64,000 bases of DNA from Phallusia mammillata. Lineage: Eukaryota; Chordata; Ascidiacea; Phlebobranchia; Ascidiidae. The DNA lies in NCBI GenBank assembly GCA_003260075.1, contig QLIY01000540.1, positions 1 to 64,000 of the forward strand, in the 5' to 3' direction. Below are positions 24,206 to 39,400 of this stretch, piece after piece. A program made the position numbers and the translations under genes. The notes under the pieces are model-generated. The model was not told where the DNA came from. It saw only the letters and a program-made list of their open reading frames with translations, and did no database searches. The number at the start of each line of letters is the position of its first letter. Position 1 is the stretch's first letter.

Positions 24206-27200
24206 TTCACCCTTTTTTAGTCTCTCAGCAAAAAATAAGTGCAACAGGTGTACTCAAATGGTTGGTGTTTTGGTTTTGTAGATCACAGTGGGGCGGGAGA
24301 AGCTGAAGCAAATTGAAGAAAGCTTAATGCGATCTTCACATGTTTTTAAAAGAAGGCTTCAATGGTTAAGCACTGGAAGTAGAAGAATTTTCAGTGTTAT
24401 CCAGGTATTACTTCATTTATCAACAAATTCTTTGCTGCAATATGCTTAAGTAATGCTATTGCTAACTACTGTTCCTTTTCTTGTTACAGGAACATTGTGT
24501 CTGCTTGGTTCTTGATGTTTCCACGATGTCGCAAACACAGTTTGATTTATACAGAGAATCTCTTTGCGAGGTCATAAGGGATCAGATCTCACAACTAGCA
24601 AAGTTCAATATGATCAAGTAATAGCTATGTTTATTTAAACAATAATTTTTATAAATTTCCCCAAAAGTAAAAACAGTTGTTGAGAAGTTAGGGCTGAACT
24701 CTACCATACTTTGGTATGTGCTAATTTATCAACTGTTGGAATTGAAAGCTGCGTTTCAAATGGCTCTGTAATGTTTCTTGTTAAGAGCCCAAGCTGACAT
24801 GGTAATGTGGCAGGAACAAGCAGTGCCAGTTACTGAGGTTACAATCAAAAGTGCCTTAGAATGGGTGCAAAAACTTGACAGAATGGCTGAAAATTCACGA
24901 ACAGCATCAATGGAAGCTATCTTGAGAGCCATGGAAGATGAAACAGTTAGTATTCGTTTAAGCTGTCTAAATGGCAAAATTTAGGATTCTGTTGGTAGTA
25001 TCTTGGTTTGTTTTCCTAAATGGCTTTAATAAGGGATAGCAATGCCGTGGCCTGCATTAAGTTTGGCGGGCCTCAAATAATACTTTAACTGGTTGTTGAA
25101 TATTATATAAGTTGGATCATACAAATTTTCCTTGAAGCTTGTCATTCTTCAAAATTGTAAGCCCTCTATAAAACTTGGTAACTGCTAGATTAATTAATAA
25201 AATAAGGTATTAATTGATTTGGAAAATTAAATTTTTTTTATGGATTTATCCATTTTGAAGAAAATTCTGCTCAATCAACTATTTGGCTCTTCATTTAGAA
25301 AATTTGTGTTGTTAAACATATCACCTGATCTGTTTTTAAAGTAATGGTAATCATTGTTTAAGAGTTAGATACTGTTTTTTTTTACTGGAAAGTGCTGTAC
25401 TTAACTTGTCCTTCTATCATATTGTTAGCTGGAAGCAGTGTATCTTTTTGCTGAGGGAGATGGGAATGATTCAACTAAGGAACTAATTAGACAGAAAGTT
25501 TCTACTGCGCCTCATCCTTTACATACTGTTTCATTTAATGCTGCAAAAGCATCAACCATTAAATTCCTCAAAGAAATTGCTGCAACAAGTGGTGGAAGGT
25601 TTGTGGTTTTGTGCAGTTTTATTTTTGTTACCTTGGTTTTCAATCGGCTTCAGATTTTACAAATAATTATGTGGTACTGTTTCAAATACGTTACTTGCAC
25701 ATGTATTAATTTTTTGTTTTATAGATACTAATATGTATTGACATTTTTTGTGCACAATTACAAATTATTGAGAACAATCCTAATCAATAGTAGATTATAA
25801 ACATTTTACTTTTTGTGTCAAAATCACAAATATCCCCCCCCCCGACATTTTTTGTGCACAATTACAAATTATTGAGAACAATCCTAATCAACAGTAGATT
25901 GTAAACATTTTACTTTTTGTGTCAAAATGACAAATACTCTCTTATACAGGTTTTTAAGTAATATTTATAAAAGATAATCAACACTACATTGTATATAATT
26001 GTTGGTGCTTTCATGGTCACTAAGTGGTTGCAGTATGTATAAAAAAATTGATTTTCAACATCACGGAATTAACCAGGAGTATTATCTTTGCTGTGTGTAC
26101 CTAATCCTAACCAAGCTCAAACATGTATTTTTGAATCTCAAGGTTCCATGCCTTTGTTGTGAAAAATATTTATGAGGAAGACTCTGAAGCACTTCCCAGC
26201 AATGCAGCCCCACCTGGTGGTGACGCATCTCGTATTTCTGTTCGATTGTCACAAAAACCTAAGGGTGGGATCCCAGCTGGTGCTGGAGTGAGAGAAGATG
26301 TATTTGATGTGTGGCTTCAACTTGAAGAGTGTCGAAATAATTTTGTGCAAATCCAATCGCTTTTGACTGAGATTCCTGATCCGAAAACAGAAACTGGTAA
26401 ATTAGGAAGTTAAGGCATTTAAATCAAATGAAAATAAGCCCAAGGTTCTCAACAAAATTTACTGATCAATAATTACAAATTTTTTGGCATTGAAAAGGTT
26501 CTTGCATTTTCAGTATGTTTTACAGTTATGTAACACTTCAGATGGCTTAATGATGAAAATAAAATCCCAAATAGATGTAAAAAGCAACATGTTATATTTT
26601 TGAAACATTTCGGCAAATGCCATCATCAGTGATCTATTTCGGCTGTTATTTTTATCATTAAATTTATCAACAGATCCACATGTAGTGTTACTTTAGAGGG
26701 CATTTAAGTTAAACAAAGTCCCTGACTTTAATATTTACCCTGTTTAATACATTTTTCTTCCAGCCATTATTGATCGTCCGAAAATACCTCCCAATTCTCG
26801 TCAAGAACAGTACATGAGTTCTCGTGAATGGCTGAAGCGTCATGGGCTTGAATCTCGTGGGGTCACTGCTTTCCAAGCTCTAGCTGGGTGCTCTTTTCGG
26901 CATGTGGATGGGGTTGTAGATTTAAAGGGAAAACCAAATGCTTGTGCTACATCATCTGATGCTGTAAGTATTCTGGTACTGCTAGTTTCTATGGAGGAAT
27001 AATTAGGGCAATGCTAAATATATAAAACAAACTATTATAACTATTAATTCAAATACAATGCTTTAAATTGCGTAAACAGACTATGTTACGCAGCTAGTAG
27101 TTATTTTAAAATCTTTATCATGGAAACAGTTTTTGTGATTAACTGCAAAACAAAATTAGCAAAATTTGAGAGTATAAGATTTGGAGCTAGTTTTATTTCA

Positions 27201-30200
27201 GAAATGTATTTAATTATTGCTTGTTGTGAAAGTATGGGTTAAATGTAAAAGGCTATAAGCAGGATTAGTGGCAGTTAAATTTAATGAAACAGTGACAAGA
27301 ATCACTTGTATACGACTCTGAGTCAAACATGATTTAATAAACTTTTATTTTTAGCAAAATGTTCGAAAACTAGTGAATGCCAAGTATTGTGATCAATTTG
27401 CCCATACAAAGTGGAAAGATGGAACCATTGTTCATGTTCACATAACTGCTGAACAACATCGAACATATGAGAAAAAGATGAAAACAACCTTAGATGCAAT
27501 ACAACAAAGGTAGTATTTTTATACCTTATAGTTTTTTAGTTGATACAGGCTGAGTATTTATACATAACAAATCATTTATTTGTTATTTTCAAGTGTGGTT
27601 CTGCAAAATGTTTTTTCAACCTTGGTGCATAAATTCACTATTTTATTGTTTAACAGAATCTGTTTTGGAAAGTTTTAAGCACAAGCATTTGTTTATACCT
27701 TGTAAATTTTAGGGTTGATTGGTTGCAACAAGGAAGTCGTGAAGTTTTTGGGACAATCCTTGAAGAACAGGTGTACATCTTAATTGACACCTCAGAATCA
27801 ATGAAGGGAAAGCTGGCTATGCTAAAGGAGAAAGTCTTTCAACTTATGCAGGTAAAAAAAAACAATTCAACTTTATAAAACAGGGTGGGAGTGTATCAGG
27901 TTTACTTTTACACACCAGCCAGCTCAATTTACTATTAAAACACAGATGTTGAAAAAATATATTTTATGTGATGCATTTTTTATGTGTTTGCAATAATGCT
28001 ATAACAGAGTATCACAGTATTTATCAAATTGTACCAATCAGTAACATATTTTGAACAAATATTTACACTTTTTGCAATTAACATTTTGTAACAATTTTGC
28101 AGGAGCAACTTAGACACAAAAGCAAATTTAACTTTGTCAAGTTTGACACCAAAGCTGTCGCTTGGAAAGACAGAGCTGTGGATGTAACTGAACAAAATTT
28201 GTTGAATGCTTGGAACTGGGTGAAAGGTTAGACTGCTGCAAATAATATTTAGTTGCAAATTTTAGGTTCAGAAAAAAAGGTTCCTTTTAAAGTTTTTTTT
28301 GTTTTTCTGTGCTTAAAAACATCTTTGATAAGTCACATAAAGTGAGCCTAATAAACCAATAAAAAATCCTCAATTTAGCCTCCTTGTAGCTGGATTTAGT
28401 ATAATTTAGGGTTATGGTTACTCATTTTTTATTGCATTTAGATATTGGTGTTGGAGGAAGTACAAACACACTTGCAGCTTTAAGAATTGCATTGTCTGAT
28501 CCTTACACACATGCTATTTACCTCCTAACTGATGGACGACCAGATCAGGTGATGGCAATAATGGTACCTGTAATATTTTTGAAACTCAGCAAGACACTGG
28601 TTCGATTTTTACGCAATAAGTTTCAGAAAATCTATTTTTTTGTGTCACAATATTTCTAGACAGTATGTAAATGTAAAATTTTCAATTAACATTATATTGC
28701 AATCAATTTAGTCCCAACAAATGTTTTGGATGCTACTACAAGTAAGTTTGCATGAAATGTCAACATTTGCATGTCATGTAGGACATACAATTCATTTTGT
28801 ATTGTATACATGTAGTTAAATGTTATGAACATAATATATTTAAAACATATTTGCACCCCATGAATAAAAATTTTGATTAACTCTTTATCTACATTGCATC
28901 TGTATATGCTAAAAATTAGTTTGTTACTGCTGATTGGTACTACTATCATTTAGGTATATTAATTATACAGTATAACATACATTTTACATCATTTAACCAT
29001 AATATAATTCCATCAATCATTACAGCATGTGCTTACATTTTTTTATTAATTTTAACATATGCTCTTATGCAGTGGTCTTCAACCTGTGGGTCGCGTCCCC
29101 AAGTGGGGTCACCTAAACTTTGTCTGGGGTCGCTATAAATTAAATTTATTGGTGTTTAAATTTACTACAAAAAATTATACGTTTTTGTTCTAGTTTGCAA
29201 CTTTGCTCATATTTTGCAGTGCAGCTAGGTACCTCGTGTCATAATCTAATCATTGTGAGGCAATAATCTATATGAAACAAAAGTTGTCCAATCCATGTTA
29301 CTTGATAGAGCCCCATGAATGACATATTGTGTCCGAAATAATACAGCGGGTGTGTGGAAAATACATAAATTTACTGATTTCTGCAAACTGGTGAGCTTTA
29401 ATGTGAATTAGATTGGACAAATTCAATAAAACTTTTCAGTTCTAACATTTGAGCATAATAATACTGCTGAATACTAATATTTAAACTCTACTTGAAAATT
29501 AAGTGGGCGTATTTGCATTTTAAAGTTTCGACATTACTTGAAACATTTTTCTTCCTGTCAGAAAAAATTGGGGTCGCATGAAAATGCTGATTTCATTTTC
29601 TTTTAAATTGGGGTCGCTTTCAAAACAAGTTTGAAGACCACTGCTCTAATCTCTAGACATCTGTGTACATATGCTTGCTGCTATGCTTGATTTGTTGTAC
29701 ATACAAGTAAACTCAAAATTTAAAAGATTTAATTTGTTGCATTTTTAGTATTCTGCTAGATGATGTGTAACTGTACTTACTTTGCAACTCCAAAGTGATC
29801 TTTGTGATTTTGGTATGTTGGTAAAGTTTGTTTAAAAATTTAACATGAAATATGTGATTGTCAGAATCCAAAATCAGTTTTGGCCCAAGTCCAGCTACAA
29901 CATCCTGTGCCAATACACACCATAGCTTTCAACTGCAACGATATGGAAGCCAATAAATTTCTCCACCAGCTTTCTGCGGACACTGGAGGCCGCTATCACA
30001 ACTTTTCTAGTGATGAAGGTCTACCAGAAGCACCTCCACCATTTGAGGTAAAATGCATTAAACCAAAAAGTTTTTTTGAAGATATGTTCTGTGTATTTAA
30101 ATGTTTGCAAACGAATTATAAATGAATTTGTAAGTGCATCTGTTGTTTGTTAAAGATTTGTTTCACATAGTGGGTTTCTTTTTCTACATTGGTGTGAATT

Positions 30201-33200
30201 TATGTTGTTGTTGACATGCTTAGTGTTTCTACTCTTTCAGAGTGAGGATGTTTCACTGCTGAAAAAGGAACTAGAGCATGGAAAAAGCGACCTGGAAAAA
30301 ATTTCAAAGCTTCGTGCACGTTGTGTCATGCTGGATTGGTACCACAACAAGCAACATAAGGTACATCAAAAGAACATTAGAGTATGCACTATTGAATACT
30401 GTGCTAATGTTATGTATTTTGTTCACTATGCATGTAGGCATTGCGGCATTCACAAACATCTCCAACTGAAATTGTTGCAAGGAGACCACATAGTGTAAAT
30501 GGCAGGCGACACAACAATGATGATAGGTGACCGCTAGTTGCAGAAACTAATCTGACATTCAACAGCTTTTAAGTTTTTTATTACACCTTTGATTGGCACT
30601 TTTATGGTGTTACAATTATATCTATTAATAAATTAAAAATGTCACTAGTATAGCATAGGTTAGGTAAAATTGTAAATTGTAAGAGATAGTAGTAATATTC
30701 AATGCCCCTCTATTTTTAAGTATATTATCTTCTCTGTTTTTCTCAGTGATGATTCTAATGCTCCAAGAAGACCCCATACAACACAAGGTTATTACAGACA
30801 TCCATCGCCACCCAAAAGCCCATCACCCCAGCTTGCAATAGCACACAAAAACCATAGAGGCCATGCCGGTGTTAACGATAGATTAATGTCAAGGAGAAAA
30901 AAGAAACGCCCTAGCACTGGTTAGTGACAATGTTTTCCAAACAATCTTGTTTGGATAAGTTTGGGTGTAAACTATTTGTATTTGTTTTTTCTTATTTTTA
31001 ATTAAATGAGATTGAAATCAAAACCATTTATCATTTTATACAGCATAAAAAAACAGATGTATTGTTATGCACAAAGTATTTTACTCAAAACATCTAAAGT
31101 TGTTACAAGTATTGTTTGTAAGAAGTATACTTGATAATCATCATATTATCCTGATTTTTTAGCGGTACACAGGGCAGGCCACACACGCACAAGTATTTTG
31201 CGACTAGCTTCATCAGGTAATGGGGAATTAAATGGCTGGATGCTGCCTGAAACTAAGGAATTCATGGAACACCAAATTAACAAATCAATGGAAGCATATC
31301 AAGGTTTGTGTTAAAATTTGTAAACTTCTTAAACTAAGTTATGATCTGCCTATTGTTGTTTTTTAACATATTCATAATAACAGTCAATATGTTTCTGGTT
31401 TAGATATCATGAGATCTGTAGTGGAAAAGAAAAAGAAACCTGTGAAAAGAAAGAAGGAAATTGTAAAGTGGGTTAACTTTAGTTTTACAATGTTTACACA
31501 TTTTATCGTACAATATTTTTGCCTCATATGGCCTTTTCTACTTTATTCTTAACACAATGTTGTAAATAACTGTAAAATTGTTTACTGTTTGACAGTGATT
31601 TAAATGTATTTTGCAGTGTATTGGATATTCCTAACTCAGTTTGGTTAAAAAAGCATGGATTGGTTGCTCGAAAACTGACAGTGATGGATGTTCTTACACC
31701 AACTGTTGTGAAGGTTACACCAAAATATGTTCCTGTACTCAACACTCATGTTGTATCCAAAGTATTTAATGATGTAAGTTTGGTTACATGTTTTTATCTT
31801 CTTCGTGTAAAACATGCCAATATCCTGTACAAACCATTATTGTCTAAACAAGGTTTTGGAATGTTGTATAATGTTTTACAATCAGGTACATTTTGACTAG
31901 AGATATCATATTAATTCTTAACTTCTTGCTTGGTTTAATGGATCGTTCACTCATTTAGCGGGTGTTTTTATTAATGGTGCTTAACAGTTAAGTGTACACA
32001 TGCAAAAAATGTCATTTATTTGTTTTATGTGTGTTTAGGTTCTCCCAATTGCTCATGTTTCTCCACGGAGTCGACATGAAGTTCGATTGGTTAACCCTGC
32101 AGCAGTTGATCTTCCTGCATATGATGAGAAACTGAAAGCTGCCATCGCTGAATACAAACAACGACTTGATCTTATTGTGTGGAGAAATCTAACACAAGAA
32201 GAACGAGATAAGTAAGTGTTGGTTGATTTGTGTTATTCTCTATTAAATGAAATAAATAGAAAGTTATTCACATTTGCATGAAGTAAATAGCTTAGAAAAC
32301 GTGTTTTGCCCCCCCCCCTATTGTGTGGAGAAATCTAACACAAGAAGAACGAGATAAGTAAGTGTTAGTTGATTTGTGTTATTCTCTATTAAATGAAATA
32401 AACAAAAAGTTATTCACATTTGCATGAAGTAAATAGCTTAGAAAACGTGTTTTAATGTGCTTTTTAAGGTTCTTTGTTATTCTGACACATAAAACAATGC
32501 ATGAAGTTTGAGTTATTTAAATATGGTCCTGTGTAACTAATTTTTTCCTCTTGTGCACCCTTCAAAACTTTTGCTGTATTTTCATGCACTCTTGTGATTA
32601 ATGTCACAGTTATTAAGCTTTTTAACTGGTTTACATATGTGTAATGCAAAGTTTCAACTACAAAATTCGAAGTAGCATGTTTTAAGAAAAAAATAATAAG
32701 CTGAAATGGTGATACACATGTATACACAATGTAACTCTGCTACAAATTAATGCAACTCAAATATTTACAAACTAATGCGACTCAAATATATTTTATAACA
32801 CAGGTTAAACAACACTGCAGTAGTATACATTCTAGTTCAAAATACATTTACTGTTGTTAGGTTTGAAGATGGGCCAGTTTCTTACATAGACAATCAGGAA
32901 GCTATTCATCAAGCTATGGATAGATTAGGATGGCCAATAAATCAACATGAAATACAACTACTGCTTGATGAAGTCTACCTTGGTAAACCTGTCAAATAAT
33001 TGTTATATGCAACCGATAACTAAAGTCATACATTCAAGTATTTCCATATGTTTTGTTTTCAGGAGAAAGATATTTACAGCAATCACGAGATCTACAGAGA
33101 ACAGCAAAGGATGTTGCCATGGGAAAAAAGAAAAACAAAGAAAAGGAACAGAGTAAAAGGGAAGAGTTGGAGGAAAAATCTGATTCTTCATCTTTATCAA

Positions 33201-36200
33201 GTGTATGTTAAAGTTGTTTTTTTCCAAATAACAGTCCTTTCTACAATTTTGGCTTTTGAGCTGGGCCATTCTCACAGGATGTTTCTATTTCATACTTACA
33301 TGTATTGTGCAGGATCTTCCAGAAAAACAGCCAGAAACAAAGAAAAAAACATTTGTTCCAAAACGAAGCACAGGCTTAAACAAGGGCCAAAAAGTGATTG
33401 CAAGGTAATGCATAAATGTGCAGTAACCTGAATTTTATGCTTCTGTGTAATCTTAAAACAATTATTTTAACTTAAGTACCACATTAGAAATTCAAAACGA
33501 GTGGCGCTTAAGCCAACTATTCAAGAAAATTCTTATCTGTTTTGTGTAAATGATACTATAGACATTTTTATTTGCAGTTACTGTTATTGTGTCACAGGCA
33601 CTGACTGTAATAGGAAATTAATAAACCAATTTTAAAACAAATCCATGTTTGTGCAGAGATGAAATTGATGGTTTTTACTATGATGCTGTTGTTTTGAAAT
33701 GTACTGATGCCAGACATGCATTGATTCAGTACAACCATAATGGTGAAGAAATTGTTCCATCAAGATTTGTTCTCCCCAGCATAGGAGCAGTCTCATGTCC
33801 CCCACTAAAGGTTGGAAACTATGTACCACTTTGTAAACAAGTTACTACACTTTAGGGTTTTATGGCATTAACACTAGGACAAACAGTTGCACCCCCCCCC
33901 CTGTTCCATCAAGATTTGTTCTCCCCAGCATAGGAGCAGTCTCATGTCCTCCACTAAAGGTTGGAATCTATGTACCACTTTGTAAACAAGTTACAACACT
34001 TTAGGGTATTATGGCATTAACACAAGGACAAACAGTTGCAAATTAAACAAAAAAAGTATTTATTTAACTTATGTAATTTCCTAAAAACTATCATTCAGTT
34101 TTAATATTTCAAAATCTCTATGTGTGTTATTAAGGTAGGGGATTATGTATTGGCATACAGTGAAACAGAAGGAGATGTTCCTTGCTATGTTCCTGGTATG
34201 ATCATTGGTACACCTAGAAATACACAGGTACATATAGTAAAGCTAAATGACATATTCGATATAGTTTAGTATGGTTGTTAGACAAGCATGTTCAAAGTGT
34301 GGCATTTTCTTTGACCATGCATGTAAACATGTGGCCACAGTTTTGAAGTTCTGTATTATAAATTTATACATTTTTGTTTATGGAACAGACTTATAGCATA
34401 GCTTGAAAACAGGAGAATAATATGGTCAAAAATCATTTTAAAAAACTGATTGTCTTTTAGATTCGCGACAAGTTTTTTACTGTCCTGAAATATGACAATA
34501 GAAAGTTGTCATTGCTACGCAAGCGAATGTACAAAATAAGTGAAACCCAATACAAGTTTGCTCTGCGGTATGTGAAAAATGCCCAACAAACTGATTATTC
34601 TGTGTGAGTATACTTGATATCTTTCTATTGGGTGTAAAACATTTAAAGAATAACAACAAAATATTGTTTTAGACCTAATGTTGATTTTATTCCTGAGCGG
34701 ACAAAAAGTGTTGCTGAATCTTCTGACACCAGTGCTTCTTCTGCTGAAAGTTCATTATCTGAAGGTAGAACAAGCAAGATTTCTGCTTAAAATTTAGCAG
34801 TTTATAATCCTGGAATTTGGCGTTCTTTCATTTTTTAATTTTAACAAATGGCTGGAACTTTTATCTGAGCTATTACATACATTTTTATGTTAATTTTATT
34901 CACTTCATTAAAATGGATGATACCACTATTTACGTAAAGATTTGACAGGCCAGTTACAAAATCTAAAAAAATAAAAGAATTAATAATCAGCAATTATTTC
35001 AGACAATGAGTCACCAAAAAGAAGCAAGCGAAAACCTAAAATTGTCCAAGTTGTGATTCCTTCTTCAAGTTCTCCTACTGAAGAAAGTTCTTTTATGTCC
35101 TCGGACGAGGAATTAAAACGTAGACCTGTGACAAGAAGAGAGAAATCAAGACATACTCGTAGAAGATCTATCAGTTCTCTATCTTCCACTAGCACAACTG
35201 TAAGCAGTAAAAAGCTTTACTCAGGAATCACTAAAGATGATGTTGAGTCAATTAAGCAAAACCTTGACAAGTTGCAAGCACAGCTTATTGAAACGATGAA
35301 GGAACAGCTTGAGCAAAAGCAGGTATGTACAAAAATAGCTGTTTCAAGTCAACAACACCATATTAAAAAAATGTTTACCTAATTTAGTGTATGTTTGCTT
35401 TACTTGTTGTTACTATCTACAACTAATGTTTTCACTTGTAATGTTTTATTTTGCAGATTTTAAAACAGCAATCAGACGATTTGGAAAATGCCCAAAAACA
35501 ATTCAGAGAAATGGCCCAAAATGATGTAAGTTTTATTCATTTAGTTTTTTTACCCTGTAGTTGTTTGGTGAATTTTGCTTTTGGTGTTATGTCAAGCAAA
35601 GAATATGAAAGTATTCAGCAAGTTTAACTGATATACTTTTGTAGTTGTCAATAAGTGATGATGTTAAGTTGGTGTTTTGTAAATTGTGTTTAATTTACAA
35701 AAAAATTGTTTTAGCATTCAAAACCAAATGCAGACCAGTCTGCCAACACTGACAAGTAAGAAATATATGTTTTACTAGGCTGTGTAAATGTGACTGTTTT
35801 TACCCACAGTTTAACATAGAAATTAAAAATAATATAAATTTCAGATAGTGAATTGCTTCACAAATGTCTTACACAACACTTTGTTTGTTTTAGTAATGAT
35901 TTAAAGGGATCCCCTGAAACTGATGTATTTAGTGCCACATCACATGATTCTAGTCAACCAATAACAACTCCTCTTACTGAAGTTACACCAACTGGTAGGA
36001 AATTGTTTTTCATTGTGTATATACTTCTTAGGAGATATATGTTTAAGGGATAATTTGACAAAAATAATATTTTAAAGTTGTCGTTTTTTAGGTAAGTAAA
36101 ATTTCTTGAAGCATAAGAGCTTTTGTTCGGGCGATAACAATATATTTTTCTGTTAAAAGTTTGGAATACATATTGTATGCTTAATTTTTTTTAAATAATG

Positions 36201-36415
36201 CAGCAATCACAACTTTTTTACAGGACACTCTTCTTCCCCCCCCCCCAACTCCTCTTACTGAAGTTACACCAACTGGTAGGAAATTGTTTTTCAATATGTA
36301 TATACTCCTTAGGAGATATATGTTTAAGGGATAATTTGAACAAAAATAATATTTTAAAGTTGTCTTTTTTAGGTAAGTAAAATTTCTTGAAGAATAAGAG
36401 CTTTTGTTAGGGCGA

Positions 36416-36491
<76 letters not shown>

Positions 36492-39400
36492 ATATATTTT
36501 TCTGTTAAAAGTTTGGAATACATATTATATGCTTAATTTTTGTTTAAATAATGCAGCAATCACAACTTTTTTACAGGACACTCTTCTTTTAATGAGTCTC
36601 CCCAACAACCACCTCCAATGTGTAAGTAGTTTTACAGATATAACTAAAAAAGTTTTTATATGTTGTAAAATTGTAACGAAGCAGCAAAAGAAAAAGAAGA
36701 TAAAGTTGAAATGTCAGTTGATGAAAATACTCAGTCAGTAACTGTCACGAAAGGAAATGAAGGGATACATATATGTATGTTGTAGAAATATCAAAATAGG
36801 CTGTAGCGTCTTGATCTACATACCAAGTTCAACAAAATTGTTGTAGTTGTGGCATGTTATGGTAAAAATGTCAGCTGCATGTATGTTATGTTCATCTTAG
36901 AAAGATATTACAGAGCACATAGATATATTTTTTTTGTTTTTTCTTGTTGTTGTAAAAACTCATTTGTTGCATGTTAGTACTTTAAATGACATTTTTTATG
37001 ACCAAAAAATAAATTAGAATGCTAGAGCAAATAGTTTGGTAAATCTTTTTGTGGAATTGTTGCTCAATCCAGTTATATTTAAACAATTTAGAGAAAATAA
37101 ACTTTTGATTGTAGTCGTGTACCTCTGTAGGAACTTACAGGTAGTAGTTGAAAGTTATGTGGTTGATTCTATTTATCTGTTAAGTTCCTGTCAGTTTGTG
37201 ACAAAAAATGAACCCCCCCCCCATGTTATGGTAAAAATGTCAGCTGCATGTATGTTATGTTCATCTTAGATAGATATTACATAGCACATGGATATTTTTT
37301 TTTCTTGTTGTTGTAAAAACTCATTTGTTGCATGTTAGTACTTTAATTGACATTTTTCATGACCAAAAAATAAATTAGAATGCTAGAGCAAATAGTTTGA
37401 TAAATCTTTTCATAAAAGTTTTGCTTAATCCGGTTACATTTAAGCATTTTAGAGAAAAGAAACTTTTGATGGTGATTGTGAACCTCTGTAGGCACTTACA
37501 GGCCGTAGTTAAAAGTCATGTGGTTAGTTCTGTTTATCTGTTAAGTTCATGTCAGTTTGTGACAAAAAAACGATTAATTTTATAGCACATTTTTTTGTTT
37601 ACCATAAAGTAAAAGTGTTGTTGTTATACAGCTCGTGCACCTCCATCATTTATAGACAAAGACCAAGCTACTGTTCGTGATTTGGCAGAGAAGTTGAAAC
37701 CTGGAGAAGAACTTTTGCATAGATGTCTTGATGATGGCTGGTATTACAGGTTAGATGTGTTTGAGTCAATGAATTTGCCAAGCAACAAATTATAATCATG
37801 TTAAACTAAAGCTAAAAATCATTTTTTACCTAAATTTATGATTTAAAGTCTATTTGACTTCCAAAGTGACCAAATGACACTTTTTACATTACACTCCACC
37901 TTAAAAATTTGGGTAGGATAATACTGTGACACAATCCAAGCCAGGACCGCATGACTCAAAGTGATACAAGGGCTGAAACTGGAATAACTATTTGTAGCGG
38001 CAGCATGCAACATTTTTTGGAAATATCATTAAGCAAAAAAAAACGCCCCCCCCCCCCCATATCAGGCCCGCCGACTGGAGAAGTTGCCCGCCCCTGATTT
38101 AAAGTCTATTTGACTTCCAAAGTGACCAAATGACACTTTTTTTACATTACACTGCACCTTAAAAACTTTGGGTAGGGTAATAATGTGACACAATCCAAGC
38201 CAGGACCGCATGACTCAAAGGGATACAAGGGCCGAAACTGGAATAACTGTTTGTAGCGGCAACATGCAACATTTTTTGGAAATATCATTAAGCAAAAAAA
38301 ACAAAACATTAAACACAAGTCGTAGAAATTAAGTTTAAGGAGAAATGCTGACTATCAACAATGCTGATTAGTGACATATTCACATCAGAAACTCACCTAT
38401 TGTTTTAAACAATACGACAAAGCTTGGATTGCTACAGCAATAATATCATACTTCATAGTATTAGTGATAAATCAAATGTATTTGATCATCTTCCTGACCA
38501 CATTTACAGGAGCTGTGTGTCGTGTAGGCTTCATCTGGGCAAACAACATTATAAACTTAAGTCTGCTAAAAATTCCATTGTTAACAATGCATGATGATAT
38601 TTTTTTGTCTTATTTATTTTTGAAGGGGTACAGTGAGGCAAAGTTATCCGGATGATAGTTATGACATTTCCGACAACAATGAATTTGTACAAAAAACCTA
38701 CCGAGAAGATATTATCACAGATAATGATGATGCTAGTAATGTTTTAGAGGTAAATTGAAATTGTATTTTTGTGAAAGCATAAAAATGATCTTTTGTAACA
38801 TGCAAAAAGGTAAAGATATGCTAGAATCAATGAAATTAGGTTTATTGTGAAAAGCCAAGCAAAACCAGTTTGAAATGAAAACTAGTTTGAGGTTGTTGTT
38901 TTTAATGTCAAAAATAGCCTACTGCTTTTGGTTGGCATGTAATAAAATTTACCCATTAAAGAAATTCATCATTTATTGTTCTGTACAATGAAAATTATAC
39001 ATAAGACATGATTATTTCCATTTTATGAGTCAACTTGAATTCTCTCTTTTGGTAGGATGGCGACTATGTTGTTGCTCTGCATCCTGATTACCCCAACAGT
39101 TATGCTCCAGCAGCTGTGAAAAACTGTTTGGCTGAAAATTGGTACAATGTCAAGTTTTATGATAACTCCTCCACCAACGTTGCCAGAGATGAGGTAAAAA
39201 GTGAATCACATGTTTCTGAGTGGAATTTACTAACATGGTGTTTTGTTCAGATTTATAAGCTGCACAGCAGAAAATTTGCCAAGGATGTTGCTTACATCAA
39301 CAATTGTGAAAATAGATGGGTAGGAGAGGCTGTGGTTGCCAGGAGTGATCAAGACGGACAATATCATTTAGGTGTATATGAATTATATTTCTATATTTCT

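Noticed and set aside
32319-32359. Extra partial exons after C runs (also near 33902, 36247, 43342, 56068)
   Set aside because: Each is an echo of an exon end lacking its own acceptor; counting them would break the reading frame that otherwise closes.
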